Positions 24,089-37,056 of a DNA stretch of 64,000 nucleotides are shown piece after piece. The translations under genes and the position numbers were made by a program. Position 1 is the stretch's first letter. The number at the start of each line of letters is the position of its first letter. Location: positions 1,692,912-1,756,911 of the forward strand of contig VXAZ01005475.1 in NCBI GenBank assembly GCA_013399875.1, given 5' to 3'. This stretch comes from Gymnorhina tibicen. Lineage: Eukaryota > Chordata > Aves > Passeriformes > Artamidae. Below the pieces are notes generated by a model. That model was given only the letters and a program-made list of their open reading frames with translations. It was not told where the DNA came from and did not search any database.

Positions 24089-25518
24089 AATTCTTCTCTT
24101 TTCATTTGTATTTGTTTCAAAATATATTTGATTTAAAGCTAACAGATTCTTCTACTGGGGTAGTTTCTGAGGAGGTCACCATTAAGGCAGAATGGGCAGC
24201 CCAGATTTAATGAAAAATGGCATCTGCTCATGTGTAACCATCTCTTATAGAGAACCCTAACTAAGTGTGCCTTGGTGTTTCTGTGACACAATAAGCCAGC
24301 CAAAGTCTTCCCTTTATTTATCTTACAAGCGAGAGATGACACTTCTGATAACATTTTCTCAATTTGTCTTTAAAAGCAAACACTTGAAGGGGGACTCTGT
24401 TTCTGCAGCACAAAGGCCACAAAACTTGGGCGGCATGGGTGCAAACAGCAGACTGTAAACCTTATGCTGTTTGTCTTTGGGATAGCGTACCTTACAATGT
24501 CATTATGTGTTCTATTAATCAGATGAGTGTTGTGTCCTTTTGCATGAACGATCTATAAAGTATGCATCTCCCTTTGTGTTTTAAAAGCAGTTTTAGCCTG
24601 ATGTTTTAACACACAGGCGTATTGCAGAATCGGTATCACGCAGCATGTCTTCATTTGTATTTACTGTGTTGCACCACAGAACAATTTTGTTTTCACATTG
24701 TAATGTACATTTGTGAGAAGCTTTTCTGAAGTAAAAGTACACAATCAATGTTTTAAAAAATATTGCTTGAGGAAATAATTTTATTAATCCTACTCACAAT
24801 ATCCTTCCTGTCATATAGTGGAATTTAGATGGCAGAATCAATAATGTAGTATCCACGTGGGAATTGCTAATACACAAATTAGTGCATGGTGCCTCTGCAC
24901 TTGGTAGAAAAGATAGCCTGTGTTCCCTCAGCTTTTTATTGCTGTGCAATCAAAGAGAATTATGGACATAAAAAATCCAGTAAAATATAATGGAATAGTT
25001 CATGAATTGCAATGTTTACTAACAAGAGAAGAAGTTGCTTTTTTCAAGTTCTGGCTGAACAGAGCAGCAAGCAATATTTAGGGTAGTAATAAAAGGCAAA
25101 TTATCAGTGTTTTCCTTTAAAGCCTATCATGGAGGTAAACTAAAATCTAATGCAATCTGGTAACGTTAATGCACGCTCTTTATGGTGTAGTGTGTGAATA
25201 CTGGAATACTAATGGTTCATCATAAGTATTCCACATAGCAATATCCTTTTGTGTTATTGAAAATGTAAAGGGATATAAATTAAATATAATGAAATAATTT
25301 AATTTCTTATGGTCACAGAATGATCTAAATATACCGAACAAGACCCTGTGACTGCCTGCTCTAGTAATTGCTCAGTTGTATGCTTATTTTCATAATCAAT
25401 GCATTACTCAGACTATCTTTAGTGGAATTTATTACCTCATTTTCAGTTTCATGCTACTTAAATATGCAGTAGGCAGTCCCACAGAAAATTGTGATCTGTA
25501 GAGCAAAGAATCATGGTG

Positions 25519-25960
25519 TCAGAGGTCAGAGTTCTTTGTTTTCATTCCTTTGAAATCGCTCTTTAATATTCTAAAAGGGGCAAAAAGCATGTAATTTGCA
25601 TTTAAAGTACAGCTTTCCTGCATTACATCCCCTTGAATATATCCTTTGGGTAGTGGACATTTATCATAGAATTCCTCTTGACTCTGGAAACAGTGCAGAA
25701 GGTAGCTGAAGAACCTTTGTAACTGTGCAGCACAAGGCAATAAATCTGAAGCTGCCACAGGATTACTATGGTAACCATCCAGCCTGTCGGTCTTCCAGCC
25801 GTACTGAAAGGTAGGTTCAATTTTCAGCTCGTCAACTCCCCTCCGTGATTTACTTGTTGACACCGCACATTTGATGTAGTAGTGTTAATGCCCTCTTGCA
25901 GCACAAGGGACTAATACTGACACTGTTTCACACGGCAACGCGCAGGAGCGACCCCGGGAA
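25519..25960 (-). other. Open minus-strand frame below a CpG mini-cluster
   Basis: Five CpGs fall within 25933-25956. On the minus strand directly downstream a frame is open from 25884 to 25519 (about 120 codons), after an in-frame stop at 25885-25887. It lacks an ATG near its start, so it could only be coding as an internal exon. Its first residues (HYYIKCAVSTSKSRRG) look less biased than the other chance frames here, but I recognise no family. It may equally be a chance frame beside a conserved non-coding element. Confidence 0.15.
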
Positions 25961-27724
25961 ATCATTTAAAATTGTAGAATTGTGTTCCTGTCAGCAAATG
26001 CATAAAGTGGCATAAATTACCAAATTTCAAATCCTGTTTTAAGCTGCTTCAACTTTGTATGGAAGAAGGAACTGTCTTCACATGGCAGCATGCAGTAGGA
26101 GTTTAGAATTGTGATTAAAATTGCCTACTTACTTAAACATTTATAGGAGGGAATACATGCAGGTCATCTTGGGGTGTGTATCCCTGTGCTCACACCCTTC
26201 TCCAGTTCCTTACCTCAGAGATAGAGAGGGTTTTGGCATGCAGTGGGGTGATTTGTCTTTTTTGTCTTGTAGTATTCTCCATGGAAGTGATCTGTGGTTT
26301 TGAATAAGTATGGCAAATGCTGTTACGCCTCAAAACAGATTACTTGAAATGTTATGTTTTGCATTTACACACCCACTTACTTTCTCCCTAGGGCAGACTG
26401 AGGCTGTGTCAGGTGAGCCAAATAAACCAGGGTCTGCTGACTGACATCTTGATATTTTTGTTTTTGAAGCTGTCCCCCAGCTTTCTGGGGTCAATCCAAA
26501 AAAGAATGCTGTTTAAGTGAGCTTAAAGTGTCTTTGTTGTTGAAGAAAGAAGAGAAACCCATGTTAGTTTTTAACACTGAAATACATTCAGGAGCACTGA
26601 AGCTTGTGAAGCCTTGTTTACTAAGAGTATTTGTGGGTGTGGATGTGCATGTGTCATATGGAGTGTAGTTAGATCCTCCTGCTTCTCATTAGAGGTGAAA
26701 TCTGGTTTTCTGAATGGGGATAAAGGCAATTTAGTCTCTGTTATCATATCTTTGATATGAGTGGATTCTTCTTCGTGTACTGAAAGCCAGACTCAGCATT
26801 TAGCTTTTCTCTCAGTGGGGGTACTGATCAAATTTAACGGCTCTGCTCTGATTCCTGTCTTCAAAAACACTGTAGGAACTTAGTAAATTTTTTACTTCCT
26901 CTCTCTGTCAAATTTGGTGGAAACTGACTGGTTGTTGCTAACGGTAGCAGAAACAGGAGGGAGTTTGTACCCCCTCACATATGCTACTCTATAATCATCT
27001 TTGGAAAAAACCAAGGAAGGGAAAAAATTCTGCATACAGCAATTGATATGCTGTTAGTCCAGTATCCTTTGAAGTGAAACTCCTTGACTAGAAAAGGTGT
27101 GGCTCAGTTTGAAATAACTTTCTCAAGCCAAACCTTTCTATGCCTAATACTGTCTTCACCCCATCTTTGACTGTAAAGAGGGTTTACAGATTTTCAGCTT
27201 GATGGATCTTTAGATATTAATTTCTTCCTTTCCCTAAAATATTCCCTAAGGTTCCTCTCAAAACAATATATACATATTAAAGAAATAAACCAACCAAAGC
27301 ACTGCTGATAGTACTGGTGATTTGCAGCAACATATCTGCATAGAATTTTACCCTTCTGCTGCTGTGAAATATTCCACCTGATGAAAAATATTTGTTTGCT
27401 CTCCTTGGGACATAACTGCTATTTATCTGCTTGTAATAATCAGTTTGATTAGTGTGAATATCACACGAAGATAACAAGGAAAACCACCAAACTGGAAATG
27501 TGCTGTCCCGTACTCCTTCTCACTGCTGAATTTGGATTGTCTTCCGAATGATAAGGGCAGAAGCAGGAGTGAGTCCCTCATCAGACAGGCCGTGGTTCAG
27601 CCCACATGCTCAAGTTTTTGTTCACTGAGAGCTGGAGTAAGTGATCTCTAACCGGCTATACAGGTGCTGTTTTGATTTTTATTTCCACTGGTGGGGACTA
27701 GTTGCTATTACAGGGAAGGGGAAT

Positions 27725-28205
27725 TTTGACCTTGGCTGACTGCCAGATGCCCATCCAGCCGCTGTCTCACTCTTCCTCATCAACAGGATGGGGGAAGAAA
27801 ATAAACTTATGTATTGAGATAAGGAGAGGGAGGTGATTCACGGATTACCATCATGGGCAAAACAGGCTCAACCTGGGGAAGATTAATTTAATGTTCTCCT
27901 GGTTAAAAACAGAGTAGGACAGTGAGAAACAAAGACAGGACTAAAAACCACTTTCCCCACTTCCTCCTTCTCAGGCTCCATTCACTTTTAAGTGTTCTAC
28001 CTCTCCCACGCCCCAGCTGGTGTGGGGGTCTGGGGAATGGGCGTTGTGGTCAGTTCATGATATTTCATCACTGCCGCTCCTTCCTCTTCCCACTCTTCCC
28101 CTGCTCCAGCGTGGGGTTCCTACTACAGGATACAGTCCTTCATGAACTGCTCCAGGGTGGGTCCATCCCATGGGCTGCAGTTCTTCATGAACTGCTCCAG
28201 CTTTG
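27725..28205 (-). mobile_element. Fragment of avian ERV-derived repeat
   Basis: From 27725 to 28205 the sequence follows a repeat common in bird genomes: a 'cttggctgactgccag' start, a 'gggttgagataagg'-type segment here at about 27815, a 'cgggcaaaacaggctc' segment at about 27855, and then two or three copies of a unit ending CTTCATGAACTGCTCCAG (about 28139-28160 and 28182-28199). In intact genomic copies I recall this lies beside an endogenous-retrovirus LTR, apparently on the internal side with the sense strand being minus here; that orientation is from memory and uncertain. No LTR is recognisable on either side and no open retroviral gene is present, so this is an old non-coding fragment. 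Confidence 0.6.
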
Positions 28206-31200
28206 GTAATACCAGTCAAAGCTTATAGTGATCAGCACAGAAATGAAGACCAGCACATTTCCCTACCGGGCAATGACTAAGATGTAAGAGAAGTGGTGGT
28301 CAAGAGAAGGTGTCAACTTCTGACTTTATGCTGGCACCACATATGTGTTAAATCTGATGAAATTATGAAGAAATCCGTTTCTTCAAGAAGGATGGCCCTC
28401 AAAAAAATCATGTCTTCCTTACCTTAATTAGACAGATCACTCCATCCCGTGTGATGACTTAATCTCATGCTTGAGGATCAGTAGCATATTGTCCTTTCGG
28501 ACCATGGGCTTTATGAGGAAAGGCTGGAAGAACTGGAACACTGCACTTAATAAGGGATAGCAAGAAGGAAAATCTGAGAAAGGAATAATATGTTTTTGTT
28601 TAAACATTGACGGTGATAGATGTTGGCTAGTGCTGCTTTCCAGACCACAGTTGCTCAAAGGCAGTAAAGTTCATTTTTTCTGGCAGGCCATAGCTAGAGC
28701 TTTGTTTGAAACATCGTTTCTTGCTTATGCTGTTAAGTAGAACCTTAGTAAGCATCCATATTTTTGCAGTCCTAAAGCTCTGTCTGGTCTGAGGTTTAGC
28801 AGATATACATATCTCTCTGGAGATAGAGTCAGTTCTTGTTGGAAAGCCGCTCATAATTTTCTTTGCGTATTTTATGTGTATCTCAAATTAGGAACATGCC
28901 TAATAAAAAACTGGTACCATTTTATAATTAGAGCTATGTTCAAATAATCTTTTCTAGAAAGGTGTTAAGACCTTGCAAATAGTGCTGATTTCCTAGCATG
29001 AACACGGGAGATAATTTAGCAAAAATTTTCTATTTTCTAGAATTGTACATTTTCAAAATTTATCCTTTGCCATAACATTTGGTTCTGAAATCTGAACTTT
29101 TGTTTAAAGAGAAAATGGTCTCTTGACTCTTATTGCTGCAAAGACAGTCTTAAAAAATGTGAAGGGAAGTGTGCCTTCCTTCATAATCTTGACAAGGTGA
29201 AATATGAGAACCTCATTTGAGAGGTTATTAACTCTGAATTTAGTGCTTTGATAATTTTAAGCCTTGCTCAAGTACTTCACAAAGGACAGTGTTGTCCTTT
29301 TTAATGGATGCTGCTTCTTTGCTGGCCTGTACTATCATCATTAATAGCTATATTGATTCAGTCATTCATTTTTATATTTAATTCATTATAAAGTGCAGCC
29401 ACTGAAGAGGTTACATAATCCAGAAATCTCAGTGCACTAAACTGGAAGTTGGAAGAAGGAAGCTATAAAATGCAAGGGACCCTTGCTTCCTCTTTATCAC
29501 AGGAGTTGCCTTTGTTTTCTTGGTATTTCTGACATATTTTACACACTGTCATTTGGGTAGCTTTTGAATTTTGTTCTTTCCCTCCATCTCTACATGTTGC
29601 TGCCAGGAATATTTTTGTTTGTTTGTTTTGACAGTGTTATTGGCTCTACGCCATCAGATTCCTGCAATACTGCAGTAATAGGAAACCAGTGACTACATAG
29701 GAAAGCATGGGTGAAGCAGAGAGGACATCATTATTTTCCATGTTTTTGCAGTTACAGAGCTCTGATGCATTCACTAGTGCTATTTATATATGTGCTAGTA
29801 ACCAGTCAATAATATCTCAGTTTTAAAATAAAACATGGCTTAAAAATTCTCTTATAAAATCCAAATGCACTGAGATGTGAAAGAGAGTTTCTTTTGTTTA
29901 AGCATACTTCCTTTTGGTTTCAAAGACTACTATCTCCTGATGATGGAGCTGAAGGAAATAATTGTTTGCAAAGCAGATCCATGACAGTTCTTCCAAAGTG
30001 TAAAGCTTTGGAAGGGGTAGAAAATGGAGGTAGGTGGACATTTAAGTCTTAAATCATGTGGGATATCAATAGCTAGGCTGAAGTGTTAGAGGATCTAGGT
30101 GGGTGAGAAATGGAACAGGTGGTTTACAGTACTTGCAAGCATGAGCTGGCTTTCTTCAGGTTGGGAATGGGAGTCAGTGTTGTGAGGTAAAGGAGGCTTC
30201 TAGCGGACAATGTTTCTCATGCCCAGACACTTCACAGAGTGGGCAGGGGGCATGTAAGCATCCATGCTGGCCTTGGCTCCCTGGGAAGGACTGGCAAGGC
30301 CGGAGGAGCCTTATTTTGAGGACATGCTTAGAAGAACTCCGTGGTGGATAACCTGTGCCTGAAGCATGGGGATTGTCCGCTCAGTGGAGAAATGCATGGG
30401 GAGAAATGCAAAGGGTATCTAGGAAGGGATAAACTCCAGCATGATCCTACTGTCACCTCTAGATTTCAAAAAAATCCAATAGCTACTTCTTCTAAGAACA
30501 CAGAATTAATCCCCTTCTATTACAGGCAGAAGAGTATCACATTATGTATGCTAACTTGAAGTTCTCTTTATAACTTGCTTCATTTGCAAGTCACGTCATT
30601 CCATTTCCATGACATGCAAAACAAAGCTCCTGAGCGAAATATGTTGTTTTAAGAAAAGGTGGACAGCAGAATAAATCAAGTACGAGGAGGTTGTTGTTCC
30701 ATGGCTCTTTTCCTCTGGAGAACATACAGTTATGAGATTTAGAAAAGGGGGAGGCAAGGCTCGCATAATGTATGGTGGTGACTGACAACCAGAGCATGAA
30801 GACTAAAGGGACCCATGTTTTCAATTAACCATGTCCAAGATCAGGCCTTGAAAATATGAGATAGTCTCTATGTAAACTATGCATAATCTTTGCCAGTCTG
30901 TGTCAAAATGAGACATTATCACAATGTGCATTGGAATGGGTTGCCAGAGGCAAATGCTTGTGTGATAACTCCCCTAAGTGAATAAAGAGAAAGCCAAACT
31001 TGCATGGTGTCAGCTGCAACATTTCATTTGTTGGCAACCATTTTCCATTTGGGAAGCATGCTGCGCAAGTGTCAGAAACACACCCTTTACACCCAAGAAG
31101 AAGGGACAGAGAAATGGAACACATTAGGCTATATATTTTTATTTGGTTCTAATATTTTTTCTAGATCTTTTTCTTTTGGGGATCTTTATCGCTCATGTAT

Positions 31201-31958
31201 ACAATTTTTCACTAGTTTAATACATTGCTAGTCATCATCAGAGGTACACAGTACTGCAAAGTCTAAATTTGTATCTGAATTCGCTTTTCTGTGATATTTT
31301 AATGATCTGTTACAGTCATCTATACATTTTTCCATATGGATGTTTTCTAGTGGTAGGAATAATAAAGTGTCTGATTTGTACCTGAATCAAGGGTGGATTC
31401 TGCTGATAAGGAAAATCCGAAATAGCTTAATTGTAGCTTAATATTGGCTGGCGGATGTATCTGACACTAGACATAGTACAGAGTATCTTGTGGATGCTGC
31501 AGGTGTTTCCTCTCCATTCAGGCAGGTGCAGCTGGTGAAAATACCTTGTCTTTGAAGACATGGCAGGTTCCTCAGTTGCAATGAGCTAAATTTGCTAAGC
31601 TTTTTGATTCATGTGCAGTGTTGTGCTGGAACATTCTCCTAAAGTGAAATCAATTTTTTAGATGTAGTCTGACAAATTTTCTGCGTGGAAGTATGTATTT
31701 GCTCCGCATCTAGGTTCCAATTTCAGAAGCTCCATACTGGTCTGAAGTCTATGCTTTCTGACAGCTGTTAGACTGCAGACCTCTCAGCCATGGTCACAGT
31801 AGGAAAATGGCACTTTCTTAGAGATAAATCTTGGTTATTAAGTAGTTGTAAAGACTGACGTATTGCCCTCTCTAGCCCCTGTGAACATCTCAGTGTGTGG
31901 TTTGGCTTTGCACGTAACATGGTTTGAGTAGAGGCTGTGTTCAGTAGGGGCAGTCCCA

Positions 31959-32120
31959 CGCTTCCTCCATCTCATCTGTTTCTCTGGCTTACGTTGTACC
32001 GGGCTGAGCAATCTGCGAGCGCAGAGTGAGTCAGTTCAGCCAACTGATTGGATCAAAAACCTTCTCTGGCAGATTAATCTTCTGCCAGGCAGGTCACTGC
32101 GCCAGCTGGTGCCGCGGTCG
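31959..32120. promoter_or_regulatory. CpG-rich pocket, possible alternative promoter
   Basis: Nine CpGs in 162 bases contrast with a background of roughly one per hundred or fewer. The pocket contains a perfect AP-1 consensus TGAGTCA (32027-32033), an inverted CCAAT box ATTGG (32047-32051) and a strong donor-like GTGAGT at 32026. A second donor-like site CTG|GTGAGTGG follows at 32253/32254. Together these resemble an unmethylated, possibly alternative first exon. No coding homology is visible. Confidence 0.35.
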
Positions 32121-34817
32121 CAAGGTTGCTACTTCTGATACTGGGGAGGAGTCTGGTGGGAGAGTGCTTCTTTCCATAGCAGCCCATGGCTTCACCAGCC
32201 TGGGTGTAACTTTGTACTGAATTTCAGGATTGGTGCCTGGATTCTGAAGCCTGGTGAGTGGATTTAATGCAGTCATTTTTTATGAATTCATGCTGGACTT
32301 GTTTTCAGTCTCCAGAAACACTGAACTGTAACTGCCAACAAGCTCTGAAATTGCATTAGTCTTTATGAAGGAGTTTTTGTCTCTACATATTATGTGTGAT
32401 TACAAGCTAAAATGAATACTGTTACAGTGTTTTGGGGTTTTTTTCCTCTATTCATTGCTACCCATATTTGTCAAGGTACTGATGTAAAGTTAACTAGTCT
32501 GTGGTGACCTGGATTCTCTGTACTTTTTTCTGAAGTTCATTCTCAGAAAGTGTTTTCTTTAGCCCATGAACATCTCCTCTGTTTATTTGTGGTTTTGGTT
32601 ATTATCATACCCCTCCCCATAAGCAAGTAAGGAGAATTAATGTAAGCAGGTGGCCTTTTGTGTTGCATGAGAGACGAGGGAAGTGCTCTTTCAGTACAGA
32701 CCTGCGCAAGCTCTCCTGCAGCTCTTTCCAGAGCAGCAATTACAGGCAACCATCACAGACAAGCACTTTACAGAACACAGAGATAAAGCAGCTGTTCGCT
32801 CAAGGCAGCTCCTGAGCACAGATACGAACTTTCCTTCTGATCCCTGGGAAGTCCTGAGATCACTGTTTAGGGTGATTGGTAGACTCTGTAGATCCAGGTC
32901 TTTCCCTGCAGGATGGATGATGCTCCAAAGTTTTGGGGTGCATTACTCCAATATTTGGTCCCATTTTAGTACCTCCTTATTAGGTTTTTGGTGGAGAGAG
33001 ATCTTTTATCCTCTAAGGAGAGGGAAGGAACTTGCTTTGCCTTATGACTCCGGAAACTTATTACTTTCTTTCTCTCTTACCAGTTTTGTTTTTCTCTTCC
33101 ATTAATGCTTTTATCACTTATTGTAACAATTCTTGCCATCCACTTTTCTTATTTGTGTTGGTATTCATTCCTTTGATTTGATGTTAAGGCATTTCAAGTT
33201 ACTTCCAAAGCCCTCCTAGTGGTGTATGGACTACTGCCTTTACCAGTTATAAAATGCTTTTGCAAAACTTCTATGTTAGCAATCGAGTGTTTCCTCCAGC
33301 CCTAATTTGGTGGCAGTTCCATAAGCATCTGCAAACATGTTTTGGGGGTGTGTAGTGTGTACGTTTGTTTTCCCTCAGATTCCTCCTCTGTTGTAATATT
33401 TTAAAACCCATGGCACGTTGTCTTGGCTAGTTGTCAGGCATATCCTTTCTCTGTTATTTCAATCTCTCTTTCTTTCCCCTCCTTTCTCATCTCATCCCAC
33501 GTGTAAGCTCTCTAAGACAGGAAAATTAATTTTGATTTCTTTTGAAGACAGTCAAGCCCACTGGGGGCTTGGTCTGTGATGAGGACCGCTTAGTTGCTTA
33601 GGCATGTACTGCTAACTGACATCTATAGTCCATGGAAACTTTTTCTGCAGTGCCTGTTCCTCAGCCTTAGTACTTTATTTTCCTTCCAGCAGATTTTTCA
33701 CCCCAATCCAACAATTACCACTGTTCTCATTTATATAAATTTTGGAAAACAGTCACAGCTCAAAAAAGTCTTAATTATTTCACATTTTCAAAGTGAAAAG
33801 AAAAACCCCTAAAAATCAAGTATCTCGTGTGTTCTTGGTTTGTTATAATCTTAATTAATAATGGTAACTTAATTACAGTCATTGTGATTGGAAGCTCTCT
33901 CGTATGGAACGTGATGTTTACTATACGTATGGAAAACATGCTGTAGAAGTAGAACTAGGATTTTGAAGCTGACAAGCTGTGCTTGAATAACCCAGCTGAA
34001 TAAATGATCTCTCATTCTTGGGATGGCAAGTTTATCTCACCCTCCCAGATTCCTCTTTTCTCTCAATTTTATGATCTCCTTCTTCTCAGTAACAATATCA
34101 CAATATTCCTCCTCTTCTCTTAGCATTGTCGCAGTTCTAGACTATAGATATATATTTCTAAGGTCATAAGTGCACTTTTAAAATTTTCATTTATATCTAG
34201 TGAAATGTGTGGAATAGCTTAATGAAAAATTGTCTTAAAGGACATGGGCTTTTAATATCATTGGAAAAAATGTGAAAAATATTTATGACTAAAACATAGT
34301 TAATAGAGAACAACTTTGTAAAACTCTAAGAACAAGATCAACTCAAAAATTCTTCACTGAAATAAGCAATTAGAAATCAACATGTATGTAAAGGAGAGTA
34401 GAAATCAATTCTTCAATTAGGAACAAGTTACTTCTAGTAAAAACTAGTAATAAAACACAATCTTTTCCTCTTTTTTTCCTTTTTTATATAAGGGACCATA
34501 TTTCACTGTGATCATTGTACTTGCCTTATACATGTATGAAATCAAAATTTTTATTCAATGAGTGCTGCTTAAGGCTCTGAACCCTGGAAAATCCCATATT
34601 TAACCTGAAGCACTTATGTAAGAAAATATCAGTAATAAAGCTTAACTGCCTAGTATCTCAGTATAAAAATGTAATTTTACATCTATGTGAAACACACTGC
34701 TGCATTTGGAACCAAATCTTGGGCAATATCAGATGATGCCAAAATGCTGATCAATTACAAAGACGATGGATAATTACAAAATTAGCCAAGAACAGTGAGA
34801 TACATTAGGTGATTTCC

Positions 34818-34818
34818 N
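34818..34818. other. Isolated N (unresolved base)
   Basis: A single undetermined base in AT-rich DNA. Unlike the N at 8918, I see no duplicated sequence on its two sides. Confidence 0.95.
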
Positions 34819-36628
34819 GCATGAAATGCTGATTCCACTCTTTTGTTCAAGACAGTCTTTCTTGCTTTATACAATGAAAGTGAAACATCCTCTGCGTGCC
34901 CTCCACATACCTTTCTGACATGTTGCACACTATTCTCTGATGTTGTGTACTCTATATTTCACAGTATCTGTTTCAGTGCCCAATATTATTTCAGTCTCTC
35001 TACTGATCTCCATGTTCTACTTGTTTCTTCTTACCTGTCTGGTTGTTATAAAACCTCTCTTTTCCTCTGGGAAATAGCAGCTGCTCGAGGTCAGTAATTA
35101 CCTGATGCACACCAGATCAAAGAGGTGAAAATGGGTCTTTAATCCAAAAGTTCATTCAATTGCAGTGTATGAAACTCCTGAAACTTCCTGGATCAAAACA
35201 CTGAGATAGTTGCCTCATGCTATTTTTTCATTGTGCTCAGGCACCTACTTGTAAAGGATCCAGTTATTGACACAAAGCACCCAAATACTTGAGCAAGGAT
35301 GGGGGAGATGACTCCCATGCGTATGATAGGGACAGTGCTGGATGAAAGATATGACATTTGCCTTGTGATTTCTATGTCAGTGGGAGACCTATTTCCTAGA
35401 GTCACTGACTTTCTAACCAAGGCATTGACTCCTTAACTGAGACCACTTCTCTCCTTCCTGGCCCAGACATATAACAACAGATTCTAGGCTGAAAAAAGTG
35501 GTTACAGGTGGATAGCAGAATTTCAAAAGTTGTATGAACATGAGTGGCTTGACCCCTACAAAAAGCATGTGCATTGAAGTGCAGAGAAGGTTTTTAAGAC
35601 AGTCCTCCATGAGCAGCACCAGTCCAGTGGCATTTTCCATCATCAGTCAATATAGCTCTAATTGTGCTTTAGGTTAATAGTGGCTTCAGTCGTGAACAAG
35701 ACAACTGTAATAGTATCATACATCTTTTTTCTATCACATTTCCTGCACAGCAGAGCTCTTCCAACCATTTCTTTCCCTTTTAATCCAGCTTATCCATGTT
35801 TTCAGGCTATAAAATTCATCCTTGACTAATAATACTGATAGAGAAAAGACTATGTTTAATACAGTTCTCTGGTTGAAACACTAGACACTCTTTTCCAGCT
35901 TCCAGGAAGAAATAAAACAAAACGGTGTTGAAATCATTTGTGACAAAGCAGGAAATGGCTTGGGCATGCTTTCTTACGCTTGTCCTCAAACATGCTTACG
36001 TTCTTCTGCTTATTGTATGTTGCCTTATTAGCACAGGGATTAGACTTTGCAATGAATAAATTATGAGGGAGAAAGTATACTGCTGTCCAAGAATAACCAG
36101 TCTTATTGGATATTGCATTCAGGAGGATGCTCAAGCAGTATTAGAGGTAGTTTCTGACTTCTGTAGTGTATTGTTGTAAGACAAGAGTACTGTCCCTCTG
36201 ACTTCTCACGTTCTCCACTGTTACTGCTGTGTTCTTCTTTGTGTAAAGCCATTGAAAAAATTATAGCTCCATGTGAAACATTTGCTAAAATTATTGGTAT
36301 ACAGATAAATAATTTGGGGAAGAGATAGATTTAGGAAAGAAGCTCCCACATAGAAAGTGGGCGTAGATTGAAAATTCCTTTTAATAGTGAAATATTTCTG
36401 CTCAGGTGTGTTCCTGAGGTACTGCCATCCCAAACTTAGCATATGCATAAGTTTAACCTGTGTGCAAGGATGCTGACAGTAAAGGTTTGTTCCTGTCACT
36501 ATCCCTGGGAGCAGCCACATGATTAGACACAGGGACACAATGTCTTTGTGGGCTGAACCCTGTCAGGGTACCTCCTCACCTCTCATCGCTATCAGCTCTA
36601 TCAGTGTAGGAATTACTATTCTGTCCTT

Positions 36629-36681
36629 TGGAGAAGACTAAGAGAGCAACACTTCTAAACCAAGCTGTTCTATGATTCTGT
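36629..36681 (+). mobile_element. CR1 3'-terminal tail fragment
   Basis: A roughly 50-bp piece ends with the CR1 3' signature (CCAAGCTGTTCTATGATTCTGT), which resembles the last bases and terminal short repeat of CR1. It is separated by about 70 bp from the next CR1 fragment and comes from a different insertion, because each carries its own 3' end. It is short and diverged, so moderately supported. Confidence 0.45.
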
Positions 36682-36754
36682 AAGGTACCTGCTTTCACTC
36701 CCATGGAGCTTTTAAGCAACAAGGCTCAGCCCAGGCTGGGGGGCTTCATGACTG

Positions 36755-37056
36755 TAAGAAGTTGCATTGAGGGTTGGCCTCTTCTCTCAAGCAACTAGCA
36801 AAAGGACAAACGGAAAGGGCCTCATGTGGCACCAAGGGAGGTTCAGGGTGGATATTGGGAAAGATTTCTTCATTGAAAGGGTGGTTAAGCATTGAAGCAG
36901 GCTCCCCAAGGAACTGGTGGAGTTACTTGAAAGTGTTCAAAAAATGAATGGACATGGTACTTTGTAATACGGTTTAGCAGGCGTGGTGGTATTCAGTTGG
37001 AGGTTGAACTGGATGGTCTTGGAGGTCTTTTCCAACTTTAATGATTCTGTTCTATA
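36755..37056 (+). mobile_element. CR1 LINE 3' fragment
   Basis: About 300 bp matches the standard 5'-truncated CR1 3' region: the segment coding the end of ORF2, a GGGAGGTTCAGG...GGATATT block near 36838-36858, the CATTGAA...AGGCT block near 36890, and the terminal GGTCTTTTCCAAC...ATGATTCTGTTCTAT tail near 37024-37053. It is 5'-truncated and has its 3' end. Confidence 0.9.

Larger units (their letters stand above)
15860..27724. other. Non-coding stretch, gene-poor
   Basis: Nearly 12 kb without a recognisable exon or young transposon. It holds homopolymers (A13 at about 16189-16201; T14 at about 24075-24088), an inverted repeat at 18539-18563, an AP-1/MAF-like site at 22714-22731, and a small CpG cluster at 25933-25956. 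A 141-codon frame (23541-23966, -) overlaps a 107-codon frame on the other strand (23554-23877) in a locally GC-rich patch, which suggests composition rather than coding. Confidence 0.5.
28206..36628. other. Non-coding stretch
   Basis: No assignable exon. It is AT-rich, especially 34,100-34,800, with one clear exception, the CpG-rich pocket at 31,959-32,120. A 140-codon frame at 32683-33105 (+) has no recognisable domain and is probably chance. A (TTTG)n-like short run occurs near 29618. One N is present at 34818. Confidence 0.5.

Noticed and set aside
32683..33105. 140-codon forward frame
   Set aside because: No recognisable motif, unbiased frame choice, no promoter or splice support; frames of this length recur by chance in 64 kb.
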